From: CAYZSU01 sp964480565
Lineage (GTDB): Bacteria > UBA10199 > 2-02-FULL-44-16 > JAAZCA01
NCBI GenBank assembly: GCA_964480565.1
Contig: CAYZSU010000055.1
Coordinates: 1-14,247 of the forward strand
Direction: 5' to 3'
DNA length: 14,247 nt
How positions within the stretch are numbered: the first letter of the stretch is position 1; the number at the start of each line of letters is the position of its first letter. This document shows positions 1-5,637 of this stretch, one piece after another. The position numbers and the translations under genes are program-made. The notes under the pieces were generated by a model. It did no database searches and was not told the DNA's origin. It saw only the letters and a list, made by a program, of their open reading frames with translations.

Positions 1-3
1 ATC

Positions 4-85
4 TGGACATTTTTGAACAACCCCACAAATTGCTATTTTTCACCAGTCCCATAATGACGCATCTATTTTCCATATGGACATTTTT
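4..85. repeat. Short direct repeat TGGACATTTTT
   Basis: The 11-mer TGGACATTTTT occurs at 4-14 and again at 75-85, same orientation, 71 nt apart, in DNA with no supported gene. Repeated copies near an element end are known for IS21-like insertion sequences, so this could be the edge or remnant of one. No transposase lies in the window, so that reading is inference only. Confidence 0.4.
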
Positions 86-139
86 CTAAAACCAGCTAAC
101 ACTAGGGGCCTACGTCACATCTAAATGAATGGAAAAATC

Positions 140-928
140 ATGACAATTACAGAATATGCCGCAATGCTCAGCAGTAATAAACAGCCCTTCTGCATGGCAA
201 CAATTATCGATGTCATCGGTTCTGCGCCGCGCCATATTGGCAGCAAAATGATCATTGTGGATAAAGATCATATTCATGGCTCGATTGGTGGCGGAAATTT
301 AGAGTATCACGTCATTGATGATGCATTGCAATGCATGCAAACCCGAAACGCCCAGAAAAAAACATATGAGTTAAGTGCAAAAGGCCTTCAACCATGCGGC
401 GGACAAGTGGAGATTTTCATTGAACCGATCTTACCCAAAAAAGATGTGATCATCTTTGGCGCTGGACATATTGCGCAAAAACTAACCCCCTTGCTGGCAG
501 AGCTTGATTTTAATATTACAATAGTTGATGAACGTTCAGAACAAATTTCCCATCCAGCATTTTCTGAGCATAACAAAATCAACACCCTACCGCTGGATTT
601 TTTAACTCCAGATTATTTTCATGACTATCTTCATCTCATATGCTTAACGCATAAGCATATTCACGATAAGGATATTGTTGGCTATTCATTTAATAAGCCC
701 TTTGCCTACTTTGGGCTCATTAGCTCGCGTCATAAATGGGAGCTATTTTCCGATAAGTTTAGGGCTTTTGGCATATCCAATAGTGAAATCAATCGCATCA
801 CCACACCAATTGGCTTGGATATTGGTGCAGAAACACCTATGGAACTCGCAATTGCAATAGCCGCTCAACTCATTCAATTTTGTCAAAAACCAACTGATTT
901 TCAGAAAAAAAATGCCCATAAGGGATAA
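140..928 (+). CDS. XdhC/CoxI-family protein (molybdoenzyme maturation factor)
   Basis: XdhC/CoxI proteins bind molybdenum cofactor and help deliver sulfurated cofactor to xanthine dehydrogenase-type molybdoenzymes in the cytoplasm. Family signatures are clear: GSAPR at residues 27-31, GSIGGG at 47-52, a PCGG motif at 85-88 in the usual cysteine position, a Rossmann-like FGAGH at 106-110, and GLDIGAETP at 225-233 followed by the conserved IAIAAQLI helix. The 262-aa length is normal for the short two-domain form. I chose the ATG at 140, which has GGA six bases upstream; an in-frame ATG at 125 would add five residues but has no visible ribosome binding site. No molybdoenzyme subunit gene is adjacent, so the client cannot be named from context. 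The stop codon sits inside a perfect palindrome. The family call is secure; the exact start and client are not. Confidence 0.88.
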   Translation: MTITEYAAMLSSNKQPFCMATIIDVIGSAPRHIGSKMIIVDKDHIHGSIGGGNLEYHVIDDALQCMQTRNAQKKTYELSAKGLQPCGGQVEIFIEPILPKKDVIIFGAGHIAQKLTPLLAELDFNITIVDERSEQISHPAFSEHNKINTLPLDFLTPDYFHDYLHLICLTHKHIHDKDIVGYSFNKPFAYFGLISSRHKWELFSDKFRAFGISNSEINRITTPIGLDIGAETPMELAIAIAAQLIQFCQKPTDFQKKNAHKG

Positions 929-956
929 TATTATCCCAATTTATGCAATCCCTTAT
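918..956 (+). terminator. Competing hairpins over the xdhC-family stop codon
   Basis: A perfect 16-nt palindrome (GGGATAATATTATCCC, 922-937) overlaps the TAA stop at 926-928. A second, mutually exclusive 9-bp stem pairs 918-926 with 948-956. AT-rich sequence follows but no uninterrupted T-run, so termination is plausible rather than certain. Confidence 0.4.
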
Positions 957-970
957 ATAAATTTAATTTT

Positions 971-984
971 CAGTGCCTGGCACC
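971..984. repeat. GTGCCTGGCAC palindrome, copy 1
   Basis: CAGTGCCTGGCACC is a near-perfect palindrome around a central T. A sister copy with a central A and the same outer bases lies at 14191-14204. Both are intergenic. The form resembles REP-like palindromic repeats, but two copies cannot establish a family. Confidence 0.5.
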
Positions 985-1068
985 GAAAGCTGTAATTCAC
1001 CTCAATATATCATTTTTTTCTTGAATTTCAAAATTACTCGTGGCAATTTATTTTACCATGATTTATTT

Positions 1069-1140
1069 GGGCGCTTAGCTCAGCGGGAGAGCGCTGCCCT
1101 TACAAGGCAGATGTCACAGGTTCGAATCCTGTAGCGCCCA
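1069..1140 (+). tRNA. tRNA-Val (anticodon UAC)
   Basis: A full cloverleaf folds by hand: acceptor GGGCGCT (1069-1075) with AGCGCCC (1133-1139), discriminator A1140, D-arm, anticodon stem CTGCC/GGCAG (1094-1098/1106-1110) with loop CTTACAA and anticodon TAC at 1101-1103, and a T-arm with TTCGAAT loop. It reads GUA and, by wobble, other valine codons. The 3' CCA is not encoded: the next bases are CAT, so it must be added after transcription. No convincing promoter was found for it. Confidence 0.96.
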
Positions 1141-1158
1141 CATTTTTTGATAAAAAAC

Positions 1159-1187
1159 TTGATCTTAGAAAAATTACGTTTTATATA
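1159..1187 (+). promoter_or_regulatory. Predicted promoter of tRNA-Asp
   Basis: TTGATC (1159-1164) and TATATA (1182-1187) are separated by exactly 17 bp. The predicted start of transcription falls near 1194-1196, which is where the helix that closes around the tRNA begins. Prediction from sequence only. Confidence 0.55.
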
Positions 1188-1194
1188 TATAACG

Positions 1195-1308
1195 CACGCA
1201 TTGATTGGGTGGGGTCGTAGTTCAGTTGGTTAGAACGCCTGCCTGTCACGCAGGAGGTCGCGAGTTCGAGTCTCGTCGACCCCGCCAAGTCAATGCGTGT
1301 TTTTTTTT
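1195..1308 (+). terminator. Terminator helix enclosing tRNA-Asp
   Basis: CACGCATTGA at 1195-1204 is perfectly complementary to TCAATGCGTG at 1290-1299, and nine T residues follow directly (1300-1308). The two arms flank the whole tRNA, so the 10-bp stem plus U-tract would act as an intrinsic terminator whose loop is the tRNA. The stem also brackets the sites where 5' and 3' processing must cut. Confidence 0.6.
1211..1287 (+). tRNA. tRNA-Asp (anticodon GUC)
   Basis: The cloverleaf is complete: acceptor GGGGTCG (1211-1217) with CGACCCC (1277-1283), discriminator G1284 and an encoded CCA at 1285-1287. The anticodon stem CCTGC/GCAGG encloses CTGTCAC with anticodon GTC at 1245-1247. The D-arm and T-arm match the bacterial tRNA-Asp pattern. 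Unlike the neighbouring tRNA-Val it encodes its own CCA, and it appears to have its own promoter and terminator. Confidence 0.97.
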
Positions 1309-1376
1309 GCTTGACTTAAGAGGCTCATTCCTAATAGAAACACCGGACGTAATTTGTCTTAAGAGAGGAAGTTATT

Positions 1377-1727
1377 ATGGCATTAAATCAAAAATATACA
1401 TGGCATGACTTTTTAAAAGAACACCCTGAAATGCGTGAGAAAAAAATCAAACGCAATAGCAATGAAGCAAAAAAAGCATTTGACTCTGCATTTAAGAAGC
1501 ATATTGCTGGTTATTTAAATACACGCATTGAAAAAATGGATCGTTTGATTGCGCGCAGTACAGAAAAACGCAATACATTACAAACAACTGCCAAAGAAAC
1601 GCGTCAGGCTGGCCGCAAAGAACGTGTCAAAGAATTAGACAAACAAATTGCAAAAACAGATATAGCAATTGCACGCCACAATCGCCAACAACAACGAAAC
1701 AACAACCTTGCAAAAGAATTTAAATAG
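1377..1727 (+). CDS. Hypothetical basic coiled-coil protein, 116 aa
   Basis: I do not recognise this protein. The start is well supported by a strong Shine-Dalgarno stretch (AGAGAGGAAG, 1361-1370) six bases before the ATG. The product is highly charged, rich in Lys, Arg, Glu, Asn and Gln, has no signal peptide or membrane segment, and looks almost entirely alpha-helical, with a likely coiled coil over residues 46-110. Aromatic residues are mainly near the N-terminus (a YTWHDF stretch). It stands alone as a single-gene unit between the tRNA genes and a very clear terminator. A nucleic-acid-binding or structural role would fit the composition, but nothing shows it. Confidence 0.8.
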   Translation: MALNQKYTWHDFLKEHPEMREKKIKRNSNEAKKAFDSAFKKHIAGYLNTRIEKMDRLIARSTEKRNTLQTTAKETRQAGRKERVKELDKQIAKTDIAIARHNRQQQRNNNLAKEFK

Positions 1728-1753
1728 ATAAATTACCAATGATAGTCATCAAT

Positions 1754-1786
1754 GACCTGTTACAGCAATGTAGCAGGTCTTTTTTT
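1754..1786 (+). terminator. Intrinsic terminator with GCAA tetraloop
   Basis: An 11-bp stem with one G-U pair (1754-1764 with 1769-1779) is capped by a GNRA-type GCAA loop and followed by seven T residues (1780-1786). It ends the 116-aa gene's transcript and insulates the following iron operon. Confidence 0.93.
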
Positions 1787-1789
1787 ATG

Positions 1790-1816
1790 TTGACAGTCAA
1801 GCAAGCCTGATTTAAT
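1790..1816 (+). promoter_or_regulatory. Predicted promoter of the regulator-feo operon
   Basis: A perfect TTGACA (1790-1795) is followed 15 bp later by TTTAAT (1811-1816), five of six matches to the -10 consensus but with a short spacer. A GATAAT at 1833-1838 is an alternative -10 without a good -35. Either way the iron-box-like operator at 1816-1834 overlaps the polymerase site. Confidence 0.5.
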
Positions 1817-1834
1817 TAGCCTTGCCTAACTTGA
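1816..1834. promoter_or_regulatory. DtxR-type iron box (candidate operator)
   Basis: TTAGCCTTGCCTAACTTGA matches 14 of 19 positions of the DtxR/IdeR box TTAGGTTAGCCTAACCTAA when aligned by eye without gaps. It lies next to the -10 region and directly upstream of a DtxR-family gene, where an autoregulatory metal-dependent operator would be expected. Confidence 0.55.
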
Positions 1835-1892
1835 TAATTATTTAAGAGCTACTCACAAAAACCCCTCATTGGCGTTGTCCATAGGAGATATT

Positions 1893-2264
1893 ATGCTATC
1901 TGCCAGCATGGAAGATTACCTTGAAATTATTTACAATTTAACTCAAATTCATGGCATTGCCCGCATACGCGATATTGCTGCTGGCAAACAGGTATCTATG
2001 GCCTCTGCCAGTGAAGCGATGAAGCGACTTTCTGATCGTGGATTAGTCAATCATGACAAATACAATTACATCACCCTAACGGACCATGGAAACCAAAAAG
2101 CCAAAGAAGTATCCGATGTTCACGCATTATTATCTAATTTCTTTACCCACATACTGCATATTTCTCCTGAAATTGCTGAAAAAGATGCATGCGCTATTGA
2201 GCATCATATCAGCAAAGAAAGCATTAATGCGATAAAAACATTATTACACCAACAGAACTGCTAA
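1893..2264 (+). CDS. DtxR/MntR-family metal-dependent repressor of the feo operon
   Basis: This 123-aa protein has the family's N-terminal winged helix (about residues 1-65) and dimerisation/metal domain (66-120), and lacks the C-terminal SH3-like domain, as in Bacillus MntR. Metal-site positions can be read by alignment: D8 and E11 in MEDYLE, H77 in DVHALL, C100 in DACAIEHH, then E103 and H104. D8 is the MntR-type residue, whereas C100 sits where DtxR has its iron-binding cysteine. The operon context (feoA, feoB downstream) favours Fe2+ sensing. The ATG at 1893 has AGGAG five bases upstream (1883-1887); a TTG at 1869 in the same frame lacks such support. The gene begins the operon and probably represses it through the box at 1816-1834. 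Confidence 0.88.
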   Translation: MLSASMEDYLEIIYNLTQIHGIARIRDIAAGKQVSMASASEAMKRLSDRGLVNHDKYNYITLTDHGNQKAKEVSDVHALLSNFFTHILHISPEIAEKDACAIEHHISKESINAIKTLLHQQNC

Positions 2265-2306
2265 ATTCTGCGATTTGCTAAAAAGCAACCACCCATTGAG
2301 GCATAA

Positions 2307-2555
2307 ATGAAAACAATCACATTAAACCATATTAAACCTGGTGAACGAGTTGAGATAGTTCACATCAACAGCATGGCAGTGGATATCAAACGACGACTCA
2401 TTGAAATGGGAATCATCGCTGGTGCGTCTATAATGGTCAAACGCATTGCCCCCCTTGGTGATCCTATGGAAATTCGCTTAAGAGGATACAGTTTATTGCT
2501 ACGAAAAAAAGAAGCAGCCCACATTACAGTAATTCGTATTAGCGACCCCTCGTGA
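2307..2555 (+). CDS. feoA: Ferrous iron transport protein A
   Basis: FeoA is a small cytoplasmic SH3-like protein required for FeoB-mediated Fe2+ uptake. The 82-aa product has the family hallmarks: RRLIEMG at about residues 29-35, the VKRIAPLGDPMEIRLRGY block at about 44-61, and the terminal LLLRKKEAAHI strand. GAGG at 2298-2301 lies five bases before the ATG. It follows the regulator after 42 nt containing a small 5-bp hairpin (2275-2288), and is separated from feoB by an unusually long, highly structured 176-nt interval. That gap is odd for genes normally tightly coupled, and could make feoA and feoB expression unequal. Confidence 0.96.
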   Translation: MKTITLNHIKPGERVEIVHINSMAVDIKRRLIEMGIIAGASIMVKRIAPLGDPMEIRLRGYSLLLRKKEAAHITVIRISDPS

Positions 2556-2564
2556 ATCAATTAA

Positions 2565-2693
2565 TAGATTCCCACAGGCAAGCGCGTGGTACTTCTGCGG
2601 GCAAGCCCATAGAAATCTACCCAGCTTGCAAAGCAAGCGAGATGGGGGAAGCTCCAACGGCTTTGCCGATGGAGAGGGCTTTGCCAAGTCCCT
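2565..2693. repeat. Hairpin-rich insert between feoA and feoB
   Basis: About 130 nt, visibly richer in G+C than its surroundings, consists almost wholly of successive hairpins. Arms: TAGATT (2565-2570) with AATCTA (2614-2619), enclosing CCCACAG (2571-2577) with CTGCGGG (2595-2601, one mismatch); GCTTGC-AAA-GCAAGC at 2624-2638; CTCCA/CGGC-TTT-GCCG/TGGAG at 2652-2674 with one A-A mismatch; and an imperfect stem AGGG...CCCT at 2675-2693. There is no coding potential and no T-run. It resembles a palindromic mobile repeat or a structured mRNA spacer; which one is not decidable here. Confidence 0.6.
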
Positions 2694-2731
2694 AAAAATA
2701 GATTATAACTAAATTAGAAAGTTACTTAACT

Positions 2732-4801
2732 ATGTCCAAACAAGTTCGAATCGCACTCGCAGGCAATCCCAATTCGGGTAAAACATCTATTTTCAATGCA
2801 TTGGTCGGTAGCCGACAAAAGGTGGGCAATTATCCGGGCGTTACTGTGGAACATGTGGAAGGCACATATGTGTATGACCACACAAAAGTAGTCGTTACCG
2901 ATTTACCTGGCACATACAGCCTACATGCCAAATCCCCTGATGAGAAAATTGCACGCGATTTTCTTATTCATAACGCCATTGATATCATCATCAATGTTGT
3001 GGATGCATCCAACTTTGAGCGCCACTCCTTTTTGAGCGCACAGCTATTGGAGTTTGGCATTCCCATGATTATTGTGCTCAATATGAGTGACATTGCCAAT
3101 CGAAATGGCATTAAATTGGATATGGCAATGATCTCAGAGCGCTTGCAATGTCCGGTTATTCCTATGATTGGTCATCAAGCCCATGGACTTGATCGTTTAA
3201 AACAAACGATTCATCGTGTACAATATGACTTTCCACCCAAACTGCACATCCCATATGGTGAACACATTTCGCCAGCTTTGACTGAAATAAAAGAGGAATT
3301 GCAACAAATTGCTCCGCAATTAAAATCAAATTACCTGCATTGGCTGGCACTGCGGTTGTTAGAAGGAGACAGCAATGTAAAATTCGAATTATTGGAAAAG
3401 CTACCAAATACAGCAACAAAAGTAATTACAAAAGCAAGCGCACTTCAGCTATGTATAGAAAGCGAACTTAGCGATAATGTTCATATTATCATTGCTGAAC
3501 GCATCTATGGTTTTGCTAGCGGACTATATCGTGAAGTCTTAATCGATGATGGGCGTGACCGAAAAGCATGGACTGATCGCATCGATGATATTGTCACACA
3601 TCGTATTATTGGCATACCCATTTTTTTAGCAGCCATGTATTTAATTTTTCACATCACATTTACATTGGGCGAATACCCCATGGCCTGGATTGAATCAGGA
3701 TTAAATATTGCCAGCCAATCGATTAGCAGCAGTTGGCCTGGTGATGGGCCATTAAAGTCCATGATCATCGACGGCATTATTGGCGGCGTTGGCGGTGTCC
3801 TCGTATTTCTACCCAATATTATCATCTTATTTTTCTTCATATCACTACTCGAAGATACGGGCTATATGGCGCGCGTAGCCTTTATCATGGATAAACTCAT
3901 GCACAAAATTGGTCTGCATGGTAAAAGCTTTATCCCCATGATGATTGGTTTTGGCTGTTCAGTGCCAGCCATTATGGCCACGCGTATTTTAGAAAATAAA
4001 CGCGATCGCATTACTACCATGATGATCATACCGCTCATGAGTTGTGGTGCGAGATTTCCCATCTATGCACTTATCATCCCTGTTTTTTTTGCAAAGCCAT
4101 GGCAAGCACCCATATTATGGTCCATCTATCTTATTGGCATTTTGTTAGCTATTATCACAGCTAAAACATTAAAATCCACTGTATGCCGCGGCAAATCCGA
4201 ATGTTTAGTCATGGAATTACCCCCCTATCATCTACCATGGTGGCGAAATATTATCATGAATATGTGGCATCGATCATGGCACTATTTAAAAAAAGCAGGC
4301 ACTATTATTTTAGCTATTTCACTCATCATGTGGGCACTGACAAACTACCCCCAAATACCGGATGCCCAAGTTAATATAAATCAAGATTATAACCAACAAC
4401 AGCTCATGTATTCTGTGGCAGGTCGTGCGGGCAAGGCCATTGAACCAATTCTATCCCCCCTAGGATTTGATTGGCGTATTGGCACAGCACTCTTTGGCGC
4501 ATTGGCAGCCAAGGAAGTATTTGTTGCTCAGTTAGGAATTGTCAATTCTATCGGTAATACGGAAAGCAACATAAAATCATTACAAAAAAAGTTAGCCATT
4601 CAGTACTCCCCATTAATTGGCATATGCATTCTTTTGTTTACGCTCATTAGCAGCCCCTGTATCGCAACTGTGGCTATTATGAAGCGCGAAACCGGATCAT
4701 GGTTGTGGGCTATTGGCCAATTTTTTGGTCTGACCTTTTTAGCCTATACTATTACATATATTGTATATCAGTTGGGTACAACCACTGGATGGATTCAATA
4801 A
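2732..4801 (+). CDS. feoB: Ferrous iron transporter B
   Basis: FeoB is the inner-membrane Fe2+ permease with an N-terminal GTPase. Visible G motifs: G1 GNPNSGKT at residues 11-18, G2 in GVTVE (36-40), G3 DLPG (57-60) and G4 NMSD (117-120). The usual G5 Ser-Ala is replaced by IGHQA near 146-150. After a helical guanine-dissociation-inhibitor-like domain (about 165-270) comes the polytopic membrane domain, with the two conserved gate segments GFGCSVPAIMATR and MSCGARFPIY and a late SSPCIATVAIMKRETGSW motif. At 689 aa it is somewhat shorter than the 773-aa E. coli protein but has all domains. No strong Shine-Dalgarno precedes the ATG, unlike its neighbours, so translation may be weak or influenced by the structured RNA upstream. 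Its stop codon abuts the ribosome binding site of the next gene. Confidence 0.97.
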   Translation: MSKQVRIALAGNPNSGKTSIFNALVGSRQKVGNYPGVTVEHVEGTYVYDHTKVVVTDLPGTYSLHAKSPDEKIARDFLIHNAIDIIINVVDASNFERHSFLSAQLLEFGIPMIIVLNMSDIANRNGIKLDMAMISERLQCPVIPMIGHQAHGLDRLKQTIHRVQYDFPPKLHIPYGEHISPALTEIKEELQQIAPQLKSNYLHWLALRLLEGDSNVKFELLEKLPNTATKVITKASALQLCIESELSDNVHIIIAERIYGFASGLYREVLIDDGRDRKAWTDRIDDIVTHRIIGIPIFLAAMYLIFHITFTLGEYPMAWIESGLNIASQSISSSWPGDGPLKSMIIDGIIGGVGGVLVFLPNIIILFFFISLLEDTGYMARVAFIMDKLMHKIGLHGKSFIPMMIGFGCSVPAIMATRILENKRDRITTMMIIPLMSCGARFPIYALIIPVFFAKPWQAPILWSIYLIGILLAIITAKTLKSTVCRGKSECLVMELPPYHLPWWRNIIMNMWHRSWHYLKKAGTIILAISLIMWALTNYPQIPDAQVNINQDYNQQQLMYSVAGRAGKAIEPILSPLGFDWRIGTALFGALAAKEVFVAQLGIVNSIGNTESNIKSLQKKLAIQYSPLIGICILLFTLISSPCIATVAIMKRETGSWLWAIGQFFGLTFLAYTITYIVYQLGTTTGWIQ

Positions 4802-4811
4802 GGAGATTATT

Positions 4812-4991
4812 ATGTTTGAATGGATATCTGTTATCGGTATTTTAATTATTTGTGCAGGATTAAGCATTCGACATATCTTAAAAAAAATAAATAAATCAGG
4901 CAAGGGATGTTGCTGTTCACAGGCATCTAAAGCATCATGCTGTGAAAACAATACATCAACACATTGCTGCAATAATCCTAATAACGATTAA
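4812..4991 (+). CDS. FeoB-associated Cys-rich membrane protein
   Basis: This 59-aa peptide has one N-terminal membrane helix (about residues 5-23) followed by a basic stretch and a cysteine-rich tail with CCC, CC and CC clusters in the last 30 residues. That layout and its place directly after feoB match the family of FeoB-associated Cys-rich membrane proteins, which in many bacteria stand where FeoC is found in enterics. Their role is unproven; metal binding by the tail is a reasonable inference. AGGAG (4801-4805) overlaps the last base of feoB, seven bases before the ATG, showing translational coupling. An upstream in-frame ATG at 4761 lies within feoB and is rejected. Confidence 0.9.
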   Translation: MFEWISVIGILIICAGLSIRHILKKINKSGKGCCCSQASKASCCENNTSTHCCNNPNND

Positions 4992-5001
4992 TCATGCGCA
5001 A

Positions 5002-5050
5002 ATGCTATGGATAATATTCTAGGGGTACATGACACGATTACCCATAGCAT
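5002..5050. terminator. Long hairpin between the feo operon and the convergent trpR cluster
   Basis: ATGCTATGGATAAT (5002-5015) pairs with ATTACCCATAGCAT (5037-5050) over 13 of 14 positions, with a 21-nt loop. It lies where two converging transcripts end and could stop or stabilise both. There is no T-run on either side, so Rho-independent termination is not assured. Confidence 0.45.
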
Positions 5051-5070
5051 GGCATATTACTTGATAATTG

Positions 5071-5271
5071 CTACTTTCCTAAAAGCAACATACGGAGATC
5101 AACAGTAGCAAGCCTTGCAGTCTCAACAGACTCAGATGAAGGCAGTGATTTAGGTTTAGGCACTGGCTTTGGTTCAACTTTCTTGGGTGCAGCAGTCGCT
5201 TTATCTAGCATGTTCCTTGTTTTTGTCCAAGTCAAAACTATCTCTTGTGGCATCATCATTCCTAATTTCAT
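5071..5271 (-). CDS. Hypothetical Pro/Lys-rich small protein, 66 aa
   Basis: The function is unknown. A textbook ribosome binding site (AAGGAG, reading on the minus strand just upstream of 5271) argues that it is translated. The protein has an N-terminal segment containing MMMPQEIVLTW, a central alternating Lys/Pro linker (KKVEPKPVPKPK, about residues 30-41) that would be extended and flexible, and a C-terminal LRMLLLGK helix. There is no signal peptide or clear membrane helix. It is the last of three minus-strand genes after trpR and the 74-aa gene, spaced 57 nt from the latter, and probably shares their transcript. The tethered two-end layout suggests an adaptor between partners, but this is a guess. 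Confidence 0.68.
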   Translation of the reverse strand: MKLGMMMPQEIVLTWTKTRNMLDKATAAPKKVEPKPVPKPKSLPSSESVETARLATVDLRMLLLGK

Positions 5272-5319
5272 AGCTGTTCTCCTTTGCTTGATATACTCAA
5301 GCGGTTGTGGTTTCTGAGT

Positions 5320-5331
5320 TGATACGTATCA
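5320..5331. repeat. Perfect 12-bp palindrome at the stop of the 74-aa gene
   Basis: TGATACGTATCA is fully self-complementary and includes the TGA stop of the minus-strand 74-aa gene. It could be a protein-binding site for the downstream 66-aa gene or chance. Confidence 0.35.
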
Positions 5332-5553
5332 CTTGCTGACCATCGCAAATGCGCGGGTCAATTGATCACTGGATATATTGCTATTTAGCATGTCACGTAT
5401 TACATATCGGCCAATCATTGCTGGGCGAGTATTAGCACTGACTACTTGACTTAGCAGTGCATGCATTACATCAGGATCACTCACCTTGGATAAAACAATC
5501 GCTACTTGTTGAATGGTTGTTTGTGTTTTTTTATTCATTGCCGATTGTGCCAT
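5329..5553 (-). CDS. Small TrpR-like protein lacking the recognition helix (putative)
   Basis: No named family was recognised, but the protein aligns without gaps to the neighbouring TrpR: residues 15-74 against TrpR 11-70, with 11 identities by eye (V17, L21, D26, D28, M30, L33, L34, R49, L56, S61, A68) and many conservative changes. R49 falls opposite R45 of this TrpR, the counterpart of the tryptophan-contacting R54 of E. coli TrpR. The protein ends just where TrpR's recognition helix begins, so it should dimerise but not read DNA. AGGAT on the minus strand is a moderate ribosome binding site. It lies 84 nt after trpR in the same direction. A dimerising antagonist of TrpR is the obvious hypothesis; an unrelated helical protein remains possible given about 18% identity. 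Confidence 0.6.
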   Translation of the reverse strand: MAQSAMNKKTQTTIQQVAIVLSKVSDPDVMHALLSQVVSANTRPAMIGRYVIRDMLNSNISSDQLTRAFAMVSK

Positions 5554-5594
5554 TTTCTTATCCTATCGCTTAAATGCAACACTACCTTTATTCT

Positions 5595-5637
5595 AGCCCC
5601 CTTCATCATCTAATATTAAATTTGTAGATTGGGGGCT
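5595..5637 (-). other. Intercistronic hairpin after trpR
   Basis: AGCCCCC (5595-5601) pairs with GGGGGCT (5631-5637), with an inner ATCTA/TAGAT pair extending the stem. It starts directly after the trpR stop on the minus strand. No T-run follows in that direction, so it may be an attenuating or mRNA-protecting hairpin rather than a full terminator. Confidence 0.5.

Noticed and set aside
1205..1408. 67-aa open frame over tRNA-Asp
   Set aside because: Translation of the tRNA gene itself; the peptide resembles the usual spurious tRNA-derived frames.
1869..1892. TTG start extending the DtxR-family regulator by eight residues
   Set aside because: The ATG at 1893 has an ideal AGGAG and aligns with the MntR N-terminus and its D8 numbering.
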